Positions 1 through 8,484 of a stretch of 64,000 nucleotides of DNA are shown piece after piece; the first letter of the stretch is position 1, and every line of letters starts with the position of its first letter. The stretch is from the NCBI RefSeq assembly GCF_037977055.1, contig NZ_CP150274.1:3472001-3536000 (forward strand). The letters run 5' to 3'. Source of the stretch: Paenibacillus sp. FSL K6-1096 (GTDB lineage Bacteria; Bacillota; Bacilli; Paenibacillales; Paenibacillaceae). Below the pieces are notes generated by a model. That model worked only from the letters and a program-made list of their open reading frames with translations. It made no database searches and was not told the DNA's origin. The position numbers were made by a program, and so were the translations under genes.

Positions 1-2299
1 CCGCAGGCTGCCCGAACGGATCAAGCAGCTCTGCCACGAGCTTATGCTCATTCGCTCCCGCTGCGTACAGCGCACTGCGGGTTAAGCGGTAGCTCAGCTT
101 CGTCTCGATCGACTCCCGGTCCTCTGACATCGTAGCCGTGGCCTGGGTCACGGACAGCGAGAACGGGAACAGCCCCAGCTTCTGAAGCGACGGCAGCGGG
201 GCGGGATTCGCGATGTTAAGCGCCAGACCCGCAGTCTGAATATAGCCGGTCGGCGACGCCCCGGGTGCCGTCAGCTTTCCGTCTGCGATGCCTTCCCCGA
301 GATAGAGAGTCAGCTCTGAAGCATTAATCTCCGGCGGGAGCTTGCTCCAGACGGTGACGAGACTTTGCTCCTTGGCATTCAGAGATGCCTCGGATTGGCT
401 GATCACTGCCTCGAAATACTGATGATCCGGGGTTCTGTAGTAACCCACGAGCTGCGCAGGCTGGGTTCTCCGCAGCTCCTCGTTCGTCATCATCAGCTCC
501 GTGTAGATCAGCTTGGAATCAGTACCCGGATAGATGCGGGTCTGCCGCTCCAGAAGCTCTGCCTTCTTGCCGGTCAGCCTGATAGGAAGCGGCTCTCCGG
601 CAGCCACAGTGCTCAGGGTATTGTCCACTTGGCTGGTGAACAGTGTCAGGAAATTAGCCTTGGCTTCACCCGAGGCATATTGCAGAATAATCTTCAGCTT
701 CATCAGATTATAAGAATAGGGCAGGTGCCCCGCAATATACAGCACCGCCGTCTCCTGCGGGGCCAAATGGCTGACGGAGCCGTCAATTACGATCTGCGCG
801 CTGCCGCTGATATCTTTATCCCCTGCCTTCAGCAGCGCTGTAAGCGCCGGGAGCTGCACCGTAGTTTCACCTGTATTGCGGAGGCTGACCTTGGCCACCA
901 CCTGATCCTGGTCCGACCACGGCAGACGGTCCACCGCTTCGAGCTTGACGGTGAAGGTGCCCAGAGGGTTCTGCACAGGGTATTCTGTGGCCAGCAGATG
1001 GTCCGGCTGCAAGGAGTACGGAATCTGGAAGATAGCCACCGGCAGCGCAATCCGGTTCTCTTCAGCAGGCTCGGTCATGTGCAGCCGGAGCACTCCCTGA
1101 TTAAGCTTCAGGGGCAGCTCTGCACTGAGCTCCACCGTCCGTTCCTCCAGCGGCTTTAAGGTAAGGCCCGCAAGGGCTGTATTATTGACCGGGTAACCGT
1201 AGCCTTCGGCCGTGGTTAGACGAAGCGGGTAGGCCGGCAGCGTTACCGCCTGATTGCCGGTGTTCCGTACACGGAATTTCAGGCTCCACTTCGCCAGATT
1301 GTCCTCCGAATACACCGCCGCACTGGCTAGTTGGGTATCTATCGTGCTGTCATTGACCTTGAGCCGTTTCACGGCGTTCGCGGGTACATTCAGGTCAGGC
1401 GTCTCTGCTGCGGGCAGCTTATACTCAGCCACCGGCAGCTTTAGTTGCAGGGTACCGTCCTCCTGGACGAACCGCAGCGACATATTGTCCAGCTTCATAT
1501 AGGAAGGAATGTCCGCGAGATAATACAGGGTTCTTTGCTCCTTGGGCTGAACCTTGGCATCGCTCTTGTCGGGGGTCAGCTCAAACACCGAGCCCCCCGG
1601 AGATACCAGATATCCCTTTAGACCAGTATCTGTAAGCACCTTGGCCCCCGAGTTGGTGAAGCTGACTCCAAGCTTGGCATACACTTTCCCGTCCACTTTA
1701 TAGATGTGCAGGCTCTCCGCCTTGACCGTCACCGGCAGCTCTCCCAGCATCAGCTGCCTGCTCTGGCCCCTTGCGGTCACCGTAGAATAAGAGCCCGGAA
1801 CCGTGAAGGCTCCCAGCTTCTTCTGGTAATCGGCCTGGCTAAAGTCCCAGCCGTACAGGGCAATGCGGACGCCGTTAATCTTGGCAGCCTTGCCCGCATT
1901 AACATAATACGTCACCCGCTGGCTACCCCCTGCCGGAATGGACTTAATCGCAGCACTGCCCGTCACCGGCTTGCCTTGAATCACAACGCCGCTTGAAGTG
2001 GTAACCTTGGAGAAATAGTCGATCAGGCTGACGCTGTTACCGGTCCCGTTGTAATAATGCAAGGTATATGTCAGGACATTCCCGCCCTCTTGAGGCAACA
2101 GGGCAGCATCTGTCAGCTTCACGCTCACACCCTGCTTCAGCGCAATCGTTCCCAGCCCTTCCAGCTTGGACACGGCGGCCGGGGCCGCTGCTCCCGTTGC
2201 AGGCCCTGCTGCGGCTTGAGCCGCCCCGAAGGCCAGCGACTGGCTGAGAACGGCCAGAGTGACCATGAGGACCGCCTGTTTTCTGGTAGAGTAACCCAT
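1..2299 (-). CDS. Large secreted protein of repeated beta-sandwich-like modules (3' end outside window)
   Basis: An uninterrupted reading frame of about 766 codons enters from the left edge and starts at an ATG preceded by a GGGAGG box that lies 3-13 bases upstream. Residues 1 to about 30 (MGYSTRKQ, then VLMVTLAVLSQSLAFGAAQA) form a typical Sec signal peptide. The rest is extracellular-looking and has at least four related modules of roughly 130-160 residues. Each carries a core like VSFTNSGAKV, FRVRNTGNQAV or VSLRNTGETTV followed by LP-rich strands, which resembles CARDB/Ig-like beta-sandwiches. No catalytic motif is visible. It is the last visible gene of an operon with an ABC importer and an HlyD-like protein, starting 13 bases after the solute-binding protein stop. 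It may be a surface adhesin or binding protein, or an assembly partner. The family is not recognised with confidence and the C-terminus is unseen. Confidence 0.75.
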   Translation of the reverse strand, partial: MGYSTRKQAVLMVTLAVLSQSLAFGAAQAAAGPATGAAAPAAVSKLEGLGTIALKQGVSVKLTDAALLPQEGGNVLTYTLHYYNGTGNSVSLIDYFSKVTTSSGVVIQGKPVTGSAAIKSIPAGGSQRVTYYVNAGKAAKINGVRIALYGWDFSQADYQKKLGAFTVPGSYSTVTARGQSRQLMLGELPVTVKAESLHIYKVDGKVYAKLGVSFTNSGAKVLTDTGLKGYLVSPGGSVFELTPDKSDAKVQPKEQRTLYYLADIPSYMKLDNMSLRFVQEDGTLQLKLPVAEYKLPAAETPDLNVPANAVKRLKVNDSTIDTQLASAAVYSEDNLAKWSLKFRVRNTGNQAVTLPAYPLRLTTAEGYGYPVNNTALAGLTLKPLEERTVELSAELPLKLNQGVLRLHMTEPAEENRIALPVAIFQIPYSLQPDHLLATEYPVQNPLGTFTVKLEAVDRLPWSDQDQVVAKVSLRNTGETTVQLPALTALLKAGDKDISGSAQIVIDGSVSHLAPQETAVLYIAGHLPYSYNLMKLKIILQYASGEAKANFLTLFTSQVDNTLSTVAAGEPLPIRLTGKKAELLERQTRIYPGTDSKLIYTELMMTNEELRRTQPAQLVGYYRTPDHQYFEAVISQSEASLNAKEQSLVTVWSKLPPEINASELTLYLGEGIADGKLTAPGASPTGYIQTAGLALNIANPAPLPSLQKLGLFPFSLSVTQATATMSEDRESIETKLSYRLTRSALYAAGANEHKLVAELLDPFGQPA

Positions 2300-2312
2300 A
2301 TACTCCCTCCCT

Positions 2313-3641
2313 CTATTCATTCAAATAAGTATTCGCCTTGTTCTGAATCAGCTTCGCCACTTCCTCCGCTGTCTTCTGGCCGCTGAAGAATGCGAGTGAC
2401 TCCGCGCCGACAATCGCGATCATCTGGCCGTCCAGCATCGCGAAATTATCCGCTGTATCCATCATCTCCTGGAATTCCCCGAAATCCCCGTCAGGCACCT
2501 TCGCGGTCTGGCCATCAGGAAGCTTATACGTCCCGTTCTTCACCTGCTCCCGGACCTCGCTTAACTGCTTCTGGTTCACCGAACGCAGCAGGGAGAAGCC
2601 TTCTCTGCCCGGCAGGGACTGCGCTTCCTCTGACAGCAGGAACTCCATGACCTTCCAGGCCTCGGCGGCTACCGGTGTTTTGGCCTGGATCGCGTACTGG
2701 GTCATCGGGATAATCCTCATGCTGCCTTTGGTGCCGTTATGCGGCTTATGCAGCAGCTTCGGATTCGTAAACAGGGTATACGGGGTGTTGATGAAATCCG
2801 CAGGTTTCTGCAGTACCGCCGAATAGAACAGCTGGCTCCCGGCTTCCGCAGGCTTTGAGGTCATCACCTGATCGTCATACATCTCTTTAATCTGCTGCAT
2901 CATGCTCTTGAAGGCAGGAGAATCGAATTTGGCTTTCTGTGCCGTGCTGTCCACGAACAGGTTGTAGCTGTCCACCACCATCTCCTGAAGCAGAACATCC
3001 GGCGGAGTATCCGGGATCGCGTACCGGCGTCCGGCGCCCGCCTTCTCCTCAGCCTGAATCAGGGATTTGGCGACGGCACCGAATTCCTGCCAGGTCCAGG
3101 TCTTATCATTGAACTCCACGTTCTGCAGTGCATCCCCGTCTCCAACGAACGCTCTCAGATAATAGCCGCCGGGAATAATATAGGTCCCGCCGTTAAGCTT
3201 CAGCGCATCCAGCACATTGAGCGCCAGATCTTCTTTGTTCAGCGCCTCCGCCTGCTTCAGGTAATCATCCATATTGAGCAGCAGCTTCTGGTTCACATAT
3301 TCACTGACCGGCAGGCTGACGGTTTCATAGATATCGGCCCCTTTGCCCGAGAGCAGCGCGGTGCCGGCTGTTTTCTGATACTTCTCATAATCCTGCGGTT
3401 CAATCTTTTCACCAATCCCCTTGTATGCCTGCACCTGCAGATCAATGTCCGGATACGCCAGCTCGAATTTCTGCTCCAGTGCACGGTAGAATTCACTGTC
3501 CTGCTCCACCGATAACGTAACGACAGTCTTTCCTCCGTTGTCTGGAGCTTCCGCGCCGCCCTCCTTATTACTGCAAGCAGCCATAACCGTAGTACAAGCC
3601 AGGCATAGCGCCAGCCAGCCCATCCTCTTCTTCGCCTTCAT
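2313..3641 (-). CDS. Extracellular solute-binding lipoprotein (family 1, sugar type)
   Basis: A 442-residue protein with an n-region rich in K/R, a short hydrophobic core and a lipobox ending VMAAC, so Cys23 should be lipidated and the protein held on the outer face of the membrane. The body fits the bacterial extracellular solute-binding family 1 (MalE/UgpB-like) in length and pattern, with a C-terminal region (EEAQSLPGREGFSLL, then a KLIQNKANTYL tail) common in Bacillales sugar-binding proteins. The start follows AGGAGG by eight bases. It lies in one operon with two MalF/MalG-type permeases. The ligand cannot be read from the sequence; a carbohydrate or oligosaccharide is the family expectation. 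Confidence 0.88.
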   Translation of the reverse strand: MKAKKRMGWLALCLACTTVMAACSNKEGGAEAPDNGGKTVVTLSVEQDSEFYRALEQKFELAYPDIDLQVQAYKGIGEKIEPQDYEKYQKTAGTALLSGKGADIYETVSLPVSEYVNQKLLLNMDDYLKQAEALNKEDLALNVLDALKLNGGTYIIPGGYYLRAFVGDGDALQNVEFNDKTWTWQEFGAVAKSLIQAEEKAGAGRRYAIPDTPPDVLLQEMVVDSYNLFVDSTAQKAKFDSPAFKSMMQQIKEMYDDQVMTSKPAEAGSQLFYSAVLQKPADFINTPYTLFTNPKLLHKPHNGTKGSMRIIPMTQYAIQAKTPVAAEAWKVMEFLLSEEAQSLPGREGFSLLRSVNQKQLSEVREQVKNGTYKLPDGQTAKVPDGDFGEFQEMMDTADNFAMLDGQMIAIVGAESLAFFSGQKTAEEVAKLIQNKANTYLNE

Positions 3642-3690
3642 TGATCCATTCCTCCTATAATCATCCGTATATTATGCACGGGAGGTCCCG

Positions 3691-4851
3691 CTACTGCAGA
3701 CGCACGCGATTCCCGTCCTGCAAGGGCTCGCTGCTCTCCAGAATAATCATCTCATCCTCATATAAACTATCCGTTTCAATGATGCTCTCGGCACCATTCG
3801 TCCGGCTGGACCGGATCTGAACCTCACGGGCGACAAAAGCATTCCCCAGCGCCCCCCGCTGCTCCTCGATCTTATACACAAAGCTGCGTTCGCCCACCTG
3901 ATGAATCGCCTGATTCGGGACGATCAGCCCCTCCTGGAGGGAGGGCTTCTTCAGCCTGATCTGAACCTGCTCACCCCCCTTAAGCGAGGCATCCTTCAGC
4001 TTAACCAGGACCTCTCTCTGCGAAATGTCTCCCGCCTTGCTGTCCTCCCCGCCGGATAGGCTGTCCGTACGCGCCTGAGCATTCCTGATCTCCGCAACCT
4101 TGCCCGGGATAGAGCGGGCCGGCTGCCCCTCTGATGCCACAATCTCCACCTCAAGCGGCTCGCCCACAGAGATTCCAAGGCCGGTTAACAGCTCCGCATC
4201 GGCCGTGAAGTCAAACTGCACTCCCTGGCTGCTGCTGGTCAGGATCACCTCCGGCTCGCCCGCAGACAGCATCCCTTCCAGCGCATTCAGCTTGGTTACG
4301 ATCCCGTCGAACGGGGCTTTAAGCTGCTGTTCACGGGCCAACCTTTCCCTCATTCCGGCGATTCTGCCCGCCTGTCTGGCCTGCTCCAGCTTGCCCGCTT
4401 CGATGTCCCGTCTGGCCTTGCGGATCTGCAGCTCATCCCCCTCCATGTAGGTCTGAATGAACTGATCCTGGAGCGTCTGCTGCTCAATCTTCTGCTTCTC
4501 CAGCAGTGACACCTCGTCCTCCAGCTCCCGTTCAGCCGGCCCGCTGTCATAGAGAAGCAGGGTCTGCCCCTTCTTCACCTGCTCCCCCTCCTGCACAAGG
4601 ATCTGCCGCACCTTCCAGCCGCTGGCGTTCAGCAGCTTCACTTCACTTACAGGACGCAGCATTCCGCCCGCTTCCAGCGTTAATTCCAGTCTCCGGTTGA
4701 CCGGCTCAACTGTCGTCACTTTGGGCAAGGTCAGAGACTCTAGCGTATTGCTGAAAAAGGTGAAGAAGAGCAGCACGCCAAGCAGCAGCAGGGCTGCTGT
4801 GCGGATTCTTTTTTGCCGCCTGCGGTGTGCGGGCACTTCTGTACTCTCCAT
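3691..4851 (-). CDS. HlyD/RND-type periplasmic adaptor (membrane-fusion) protein
   Basis: About 386 residues. The basic N-terminus (AHRRRQKRIR) is followed by one transmembrane helix (ALLLLGVLLFFTFFS). Then come a lipoyl-like half (VRQILVQEGEQVKKGQTLL), a coiled-coil hairpin of about 80 residues rich in Glu/Gln/Arg, the second lipoyl half (LKAPFDGIVTKLNALEGMLS) and beta-barrel domains. This is the domain order of HlyD/MacA-like adaptors. I chose the ATG at 4851 because GGAGGAG lies 10 bases upstream; a longer TTG start would overlap that site. Such adaptors normally pair with exporters, so finding one between a solute-binding protein and importer permeases is unusual. It may help secrete or present the large protein encoded last in the operon, but that is inference. 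Confidence 0.85.
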   Translation of the reverse strand: MESTEVPAHRRRQKRIRTAALLLLGVLLFFTFFSNTLESLTLPKVTTVEPVNRRLELTLEAGGMLRPVSEVKLLNASGWKVRQILVQEGEQVKKGQTLLLYDSGPAERELEDEVSLLEKQKIEQQTLQDQFIQTYMEGDELQIRKARRDIEAGKLEQARQAGRIAGMRERLAREQQLKAPFDGIVTKLNALEGMLSAGEPEVILTSSSQGVQFDFTADAELLTGLGISVGEPLEVEIVASEGQPARSIPGKVAEIRNAQARTDSLSGGEDSKAGDISQREVLVKLKDASLKGGEQVQIRLKKPSLQEGLIVPNQAIHQVGERSFVYKIEEQRGALGNAFVAREVQIRSSRTNGAESIIETDSLYEDEMIILESSEPLQDGNRVRLQ

Positions 4852-4894
4852 ATCCGTTGTTCTCCTCCTACTCAAAGTTCCTTACCTGCCGGCC

Positions 4895-5776
4895 TTAGCC
4901 CTTGATCCCGGACAGCTGAATCCCCTCTATGAAGTACGTCTCCGCATACAGAAAGAGCAGAACCATCGGAGCCATGTAGAGGGCAGAGGCGGCAAACGCC
5001 AGCCCCCTCTCGCTGCTGACATTCGATAAATAGACGGATAAGGGCTGCCTCAGCGGATCATCCAGGAAAATAAGCGGCTGCTCCACCATATTCCAGTAAT
5101 CGGCGAATAACAGAATCGTGAGTGCGGCCAGACCCGGCTGAACCATCGGCACAATAATCGTGCAGAAAATCCGCCAGTGCCCCGCCCCGTCCATCTTGGC
5201 CGCTTCGATATAGGCATAAGGGATGTCCTGCATGAACTGCCTGAGCATGAATACGCCGAATGCCGCAAAAATTCCAGGCAGAATAATCGCCCCTGAACTG
5301 TTCAGCAAGCCCAGCCGGTCTGCCATGATGTAATTGGGCACCAGCGTCACCTGGAAGGGCATAAGCATCGTCAGGACATAGATCAGGAACAGGAATTCCC
5401 GTCCCCGGAATCTCAGCTTGGAGAACGCATAGGCTGCCAGTGCAGCTACCAGCGTCTGCCCGGCGATAATCGGCACCACCAGGAACAGCGAATTCCAGAA
5501 CATCGACAGATACAACGGGCTGTCCAGCAGCACCTTGCCGTACTGCTCCAGGGAGACCTGATCGGGCAGCCATTTGAGGTTGGCGAACGGATCGCTTCTG
5601 CCTGGCGTGACGTTGTTCATCTGCCCGACCGGGCCGTAATTGACCGCAATCTCGCGGGTGCTCATGAAGGAGTTGACGACGGTCACCCCGACCGGGAATA
5701 GCAGCAACAGGGCGAATGCGCCCAGAATGACGGTTAACGCCAGCTTCTGTATGACCTTGCGAACCGACGAGAGCAA
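4895..5776 (-). CDS. Carbohydrate ABC transporter permease (MalG type)
   Basis: A 293-residue integral membrane protein with about six hydrophobic segments and the binding-protein-dependent permease loop (EAAKMDGAGHWRIFCTIIVP, the EAA motif) near residue 195, which docks on the ATPase. The length and N-terminal extracytoplasmic loop fit the MalG half of sugar importers. The start is TTG, nine bases after GGGAGG. It follows the MalF-type gene by 14 bases, and the pair should form the heterodimeric channel. No ATPase gene is present in the visible operon, so a shared MsmK-type ATPase encoded elsewhere is the likely partner. Confidence 0.9.
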   Translation of the reverse strand: MLSSVRKVIQKLALTVILGAFALLLLFPVGVTVVNSFMSTREIAVNYGPVGQMNNVTPGRSDPFANLKWLPDQVSLEQYGKVLLDSPLYLSMFWNSLFLVVPIIAGQTLVAALAAYAFSKLRFRGREFLFLIYVLTMLMPFQVTLVPNYIMADRLGLLNSSGAIILPGIFAAFGVFMLRQFMQDIPYAYIEAAKMDGAGHWRIFCTIIVPMVQPGLAALTILLFADYWNMVEQPLIFLDDPLRQPLSVYLSNVSSERGLAFAASALYMAPMVLLFLYAETYFIEGIQLSGIKG

Positions 5777-5790
5777 GAGCGGACACCTCC

Positions 5791-6660
5791 CTATTCCATA
5801 AATCGCCGGTAGCGGCGTTCCACTCCGAACATTCCGAGCACGATGACCAATATAGCGCCGACCATCAGGGTGGATGCCGCCGACATTTTCTGAATATCAA
5901 GCGAGAGAAACATATTATTCATGTAGTGCTGCAGCATATAGATGCTGTCATGCGGGTAAGGTCCGGCGATCAGATACGTCTCGCGGAAGACCTTGAAGGA
6001 ATTAATAATCGACATCAGGGTCACAAAAAAAGTGGTAGACGTTAAATACACCAGCGTAATGCTGCGGAACTGTCTAAGCCGGCCTGCCCCTTCAATCCGG
6101 GCGGTTTCGTAATAATCCTGCGGAATCTGCTGTAGTCCCGCGAGAAACAGAATCACGTTGTACCCGATATTTTTCCATACATACATCACCAGAATGACAT
6201 CGCGCGCCGCCTCTGACTTCATCCAATCGATACGTCTCCAGCCGAACCCGCTCAGCCAGGCATTCAACGCGCCATTCCAGTCGAACACAATCTGCCAGAC
6301 CAGAACGATGGAGGCGACAGGCACGACCAGCGGGAGTACATAGGCAGTCCTCAGCCATTGCCGGGCATACAGCTTCTGGTTCAGCAACAGCGCTACGCCC
6401 AGCGACAGCACAAGCAGCAGCGGAACACTGATCAGACTGAAGGTGAACGTGTTGGCTGCCGCCTTCCGGAAGGACTCGCCCGCAACCAGCTCCCGGTAAT
6501 GATGCAGCCCGATACTGTAACCGCCGCCTGCCGAGCGGTCCGCGAAGGAATTGAACACGCCCATACCGAACGGAATCAGGTAGAACAGTGCAAAGCCCGC
6601 CACACTCGGGGCGAGAAATAACCAGGCGATGGATGAATCCCTGCGGGCCCAATTTTTCAT
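5791..6660 (-). CDS. Carbohydrate ABC transporter permease (MalF type)
   Basis: A 289-residue permease with six predicted membrane helices. The N-terminal segment (SIAWLFLAPSVAGFALFYLI) is typical of MalF/LacF-type sugar permeases, and an EAA loop (ARIEGAGRLRQFRSITLVYL) lies near residue 190. The first gene of a five-gene leftward operon (MalF, MalG, HlyD-like, binding protein, large secreted protein). GGGAGGG lies six bases before the ATG. Function as an importer subunit is well supported; the substrate is unknown. Confidence 0.9.
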   Translation of the reverse strand: MKNWARRDSSIAWLFLAPSVAGFALFYLIPFGMGVFNSFADRSAGGGYSIGLHHYRELVAGESFRKAAANTFTFSLISVPLLLVLSLGVALLLNQKLYARQWLRTAYVLPLVVPVASIVLVWQIVFDWNGALNAWLSGFGWRRIDWMKSEAARDVILVMYVWKNIGYNVILFLAGLQQIPQDYYETARIEGAGRLRQFRSITLVYLTSTTFFVTLMSIINSFKVFRETYLIAGPYPHDSIYMLQHYMNNMFLSLDIQKMSAASTLMVGAILVIVLGMFGVERRYRRFME

Positions 6661-6715
6661 GCGCTTCCCTCCCTGTCCTCAAGAATAGGCTCAATTTTTT
6701 AAGAAGAAGTCGGGT

Positions 6716-6730
6716 AAAGATTAAATCTTT
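6716..6730. promoter_or_regulatory. 15-bp near-perfect palindrome upstream of the ABC operon
   Basis: AAAGATTAAATCTTT reads almost identically on both strands and lies 56-70 bases upstream of the first permease gene, in the AT-rich leader. It is a candidate operator. No regulator gene sits next to it, and no clear -35/-10 pair could be fixed. Confidence 0.35.
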
Positions 6731-6754
6731 CTTAAATTCACAGCTCTGCACAGC

Positions 6755-6796
6755 AAAAAACCGCGAAAAGAGACCTCTTACCTCTCTCTTCGCGGC
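6755..6796 (-). terminator. Rho-independent terminator after the anti-sigma gene
   Basis: On the minus strand a CCGCGAA...TTCGCGG stem with an extended GAGAGA/TCTCTT inner stem runs into a TTTTTT tract. It follows the anti-sigma stop by about 25 bases and separates that unit from the ABC operon downstream. Confidence 0.85.
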
Positions 6797-6820
6797 TGCT
6801 TAACTGTAAACACAGATGGC

Positions 6821-7777
6821 CTACTTCATCTGCTGTATATCCATTACCTTATCCCTGAACCGGTACGTTACGGCAACATTCTCTATGACCTCCGTATCCT
6901 GATAGGCCAGGGACGCCTCGAACGCCAACGTCCCATTATCCCGCCACACCAGATGGTCCGCATAGCTATAATTCTCATGATCCGCGCGGGCCCAGAGCTT
7001 CAGCTTCTGCTGCGTACCAACCTTGATTCTGGCCGATTCGACCAGCTCCGGGCTGTTCATGCCCTCTTCGACATTCATGATCTGCACGTATTCACTTTTG
7101 TTCGAGCGGGTCACCACCGCCAGCAGCTTCCGGTCGGGGGACGGGAGAAGCTCCTTAATGTACATCGAGGGGGCAGCGAAGCTGAAATACGGCTCCAGCA
7201 CATCGTCCTTAATCCGCCACAGCACATTCTGGGTGCCATAATCCGAGTAATTGTTGAATAAGGCGAATATGATGCTCCCGTCGGCCATTTTGTGGAGGTA
7301 GGGGCTGCGGTAGCTTTTGGACAGAACATCGATGGCAAAAGCCGCCGACTCCGCGATCCGCGGAGAATCGTCCCTCAGGAACGGCTGCAGCTTCTCCAGC
7401 GCCTCCTCACGCGCCTGCGGATCATTGAAGCTCTCCACCAGCCGGTTCACCGCAATGTACACATATTCATCGTTGCCGCTGGCTAACGCCTGCAGGAATT
7501 TGTCCGCCTCATACTTCGCGGGAGGGGCTAACTCCATGTCCTCCGCAGTCAGGTAACGGATGTAAGGCTCTTCCGCTTTATTCTTCTTGTATTCTGTAGC
7601 GAGGAGTGCGGTAGCCGTTGAACTGTATACGATCAGGCACGCGACCACGGCGATCCATTTTTTAGAGAACCGGTCTCGCAAGCTCCGGCCCCTGCCCCTT
7701 ACTCCGCTATGTTCAGCCGCTTCAATCAGCGCCTCATCAATCTGCCCGATCTCCCGGAATAGCTCCTCCCGTCTCAT
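6821..7777 (-). CDS. Membrane-anchored anti-sigma factor (HEAT-like extracellular part)
   Basis: A 318-residue protein with a cytoplasmic N-terminus (MRREELFREIGQIDEALIEAA), one transmembrane helix at about residues 42-64 (WIAVVACLIVYSSTATALLA) and a large extracytoplasmic domain of about 250 residues. Part of that domain (ALEKLQPFLRDDSPRIAESA) looks HEAT-like. The start codon overlaps the sigma-factor stop as ATGA, so the two are translationally coupled, the standard arrangement for an ECF sigma factor and its regulator. By analogy it holds the sigma factor at the membrane until an envelope signal arrives. The signal is unknown. The family is assigned on topology and context, not on a recognised zinc-binding motif, which is absent. 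Confidence 0.82.
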   Translation of the reverse strand: MRREELFREIGQIDEALIEAAEHSGVRGRGRSLRDRFSKKWIAVVACLIVYSSTATALLATEYKKNKAEEPYIRYLTAEDMELAPPAKYEADKFLQALASGNDEYVYIAVNRLVESFNDPQAREEALEKLQPFLRDDSPRIAESAAFAIDVLSKSYRSPYLHKMADGSIIFALFNNYSDYGTQNVLWRIKDDVLEPYFSFAAPSMYIKELLPSPDRKLLAVVTRSNKSEYVQIMNVEEGMNSPELVESARIKVGTQQKLKLWARADHENYSYADHLVWRDNGTLAFEASLAYQDTEVIENVAVTYRFRDKVMDIQQMK

Positions 7778-8331
7778 AGATGCACGCCTCCCTGCTCCAG
7801 ATGTACTCTAAGCTTCTGTCTGATCCGGAATAAGCGGGACTTCACCTGGCTGCTGCTGAGCTTGAACCGCCCGGCGAGCGCCTCCACCGAATCCGAATAC
7901 CAATACCGCCTGATAAAAAGCTGCCGCGCCTCCTCCTCCAGCCCGTACAGAAATTCGTTGATTAACCGCGCGGTCTCCCCGGCGGCGTACTCGGTTTCCA
8001 CCGTCTCTGCTGCGGGCAGGCAGTCCTCCAGCTCCTCCAGAATCACCTCAAGCTGGCGGCTCCGCTTCTTGGCCGTATTGTACCCATGCTTGTCGAGCGC
8101 GATATTGCGGGTGATCCGCCCCAGAAATACCTTTAGCCGGCGGGGATGGTTAGGCGGAATAGTGTTCCATGCAGCCAGATAGGTGTCGTTCTCACACTCT
8201 TCCATATCGGAGGGGCTGGCGACAATGTTCCTGGCGATTGCCCGGCAATACGCGCCGTATTTACTCCGGGTCTCTGCGATGGCCTGCTGTGAGCGCTGCA
8301 AGTATAGCTGAATGATTCCCTGATCTTCCAT
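7774..8331 (-). CDS. ECF-type RNA polymerase sigma factor
   Basis: A 185-residue protein with region 2 (ARNIVASPSDMEECENDTYL, then a helix ending in ITRNIALDKHGYNTAKKR) and region 4 (RRYWYSDSVEALAGRFKLSS, with SQVKSRLFRIRQKL as recognition helix). This is the usual length for an ECF sigma factor. It lies directly upstream of, and overlaps by 4 bases, a membrane anti-sigma gene. Its own upstream region carries a TGCAACC box compatible with autoregulation. The regulon cannot be named from sequence; nearby secreted and envelope genes are candidates. Confidence 0.92.
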   Translation of the reverse strand: MEDQGIIQLYLQRSQQAIAETRSKYGAYCRAIARNIVASPSDMEECENDTYLAAWNTIPPNHPRRLKVFLGRITRNIALDKHGYNTAKKRSRQLEVILEELEDCLPAAETVETEYAAGETARLINEFLYGLEEEARQLFIRRYWYSDSVEALAGRFKLSSSQVKSRLFRIRQKLRVHLEQGGVHL

Positions 8332-8361
8332 CTGCTAGTTTCTCCTTTGGCATCCTCTTAT

Positions 8362-8394
8362 CTATATAGTAGAGAATTCCGGGCACTGGTTGCA
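8362..8394 (-). promoter_or_regulatory. Candidate ECF autoregulatory promoter
   Basis: On the minus strand TGCAACC (8388-8394) is followed by a spacer of about 16 bases and TCTACTATATAG. AAC-core -35 boxes are the mark of ECF-dependent promoters, and it sits 30-60 bases before the sigma gene. The -10 part does not show a canonical CGTC, so confidence is moderate. Confidence 0.4.
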
Positions 8395-8419
8395 CTTATA
8401 CGCTAATCATTTTTAGCAC

Positions 8420-8464
8420 AAAAAAAACCTGGCACATAAGCATATCACTGCTTACACACCAGGA
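8420..8464 (-). terminator. Rho-independent terminator after the beta-helix enzyme gene
   Basis: On the minus strand CCTGGTGTGTAAGCA pairs with TGCTTATGTGCCAGG around a short loop and is followed by eight T residues, 20 bases after the stop codon at 8485. It is one of the strongest terminators in the window. Confidence 0.9.
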
Positions 8465-8484
8465 TAGGGATAGTAAACTATAGG

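Noticed and set aside
365..2386. Several plus-strand frames of 80-260 codons over the first 2.4 kb
   Set aside because: They lie antisense to one uninterrupted minus-strand frame with a signal peptide and a ribosome binding site; their sequences are rich in Arg/Leu/Gln with no family pattern.
5058..5786. A 242-codon minus-strand frame inside the MalG-type gene
   Set aside because: Same strand but another frame of the permease gene; no membrane helices or family features.
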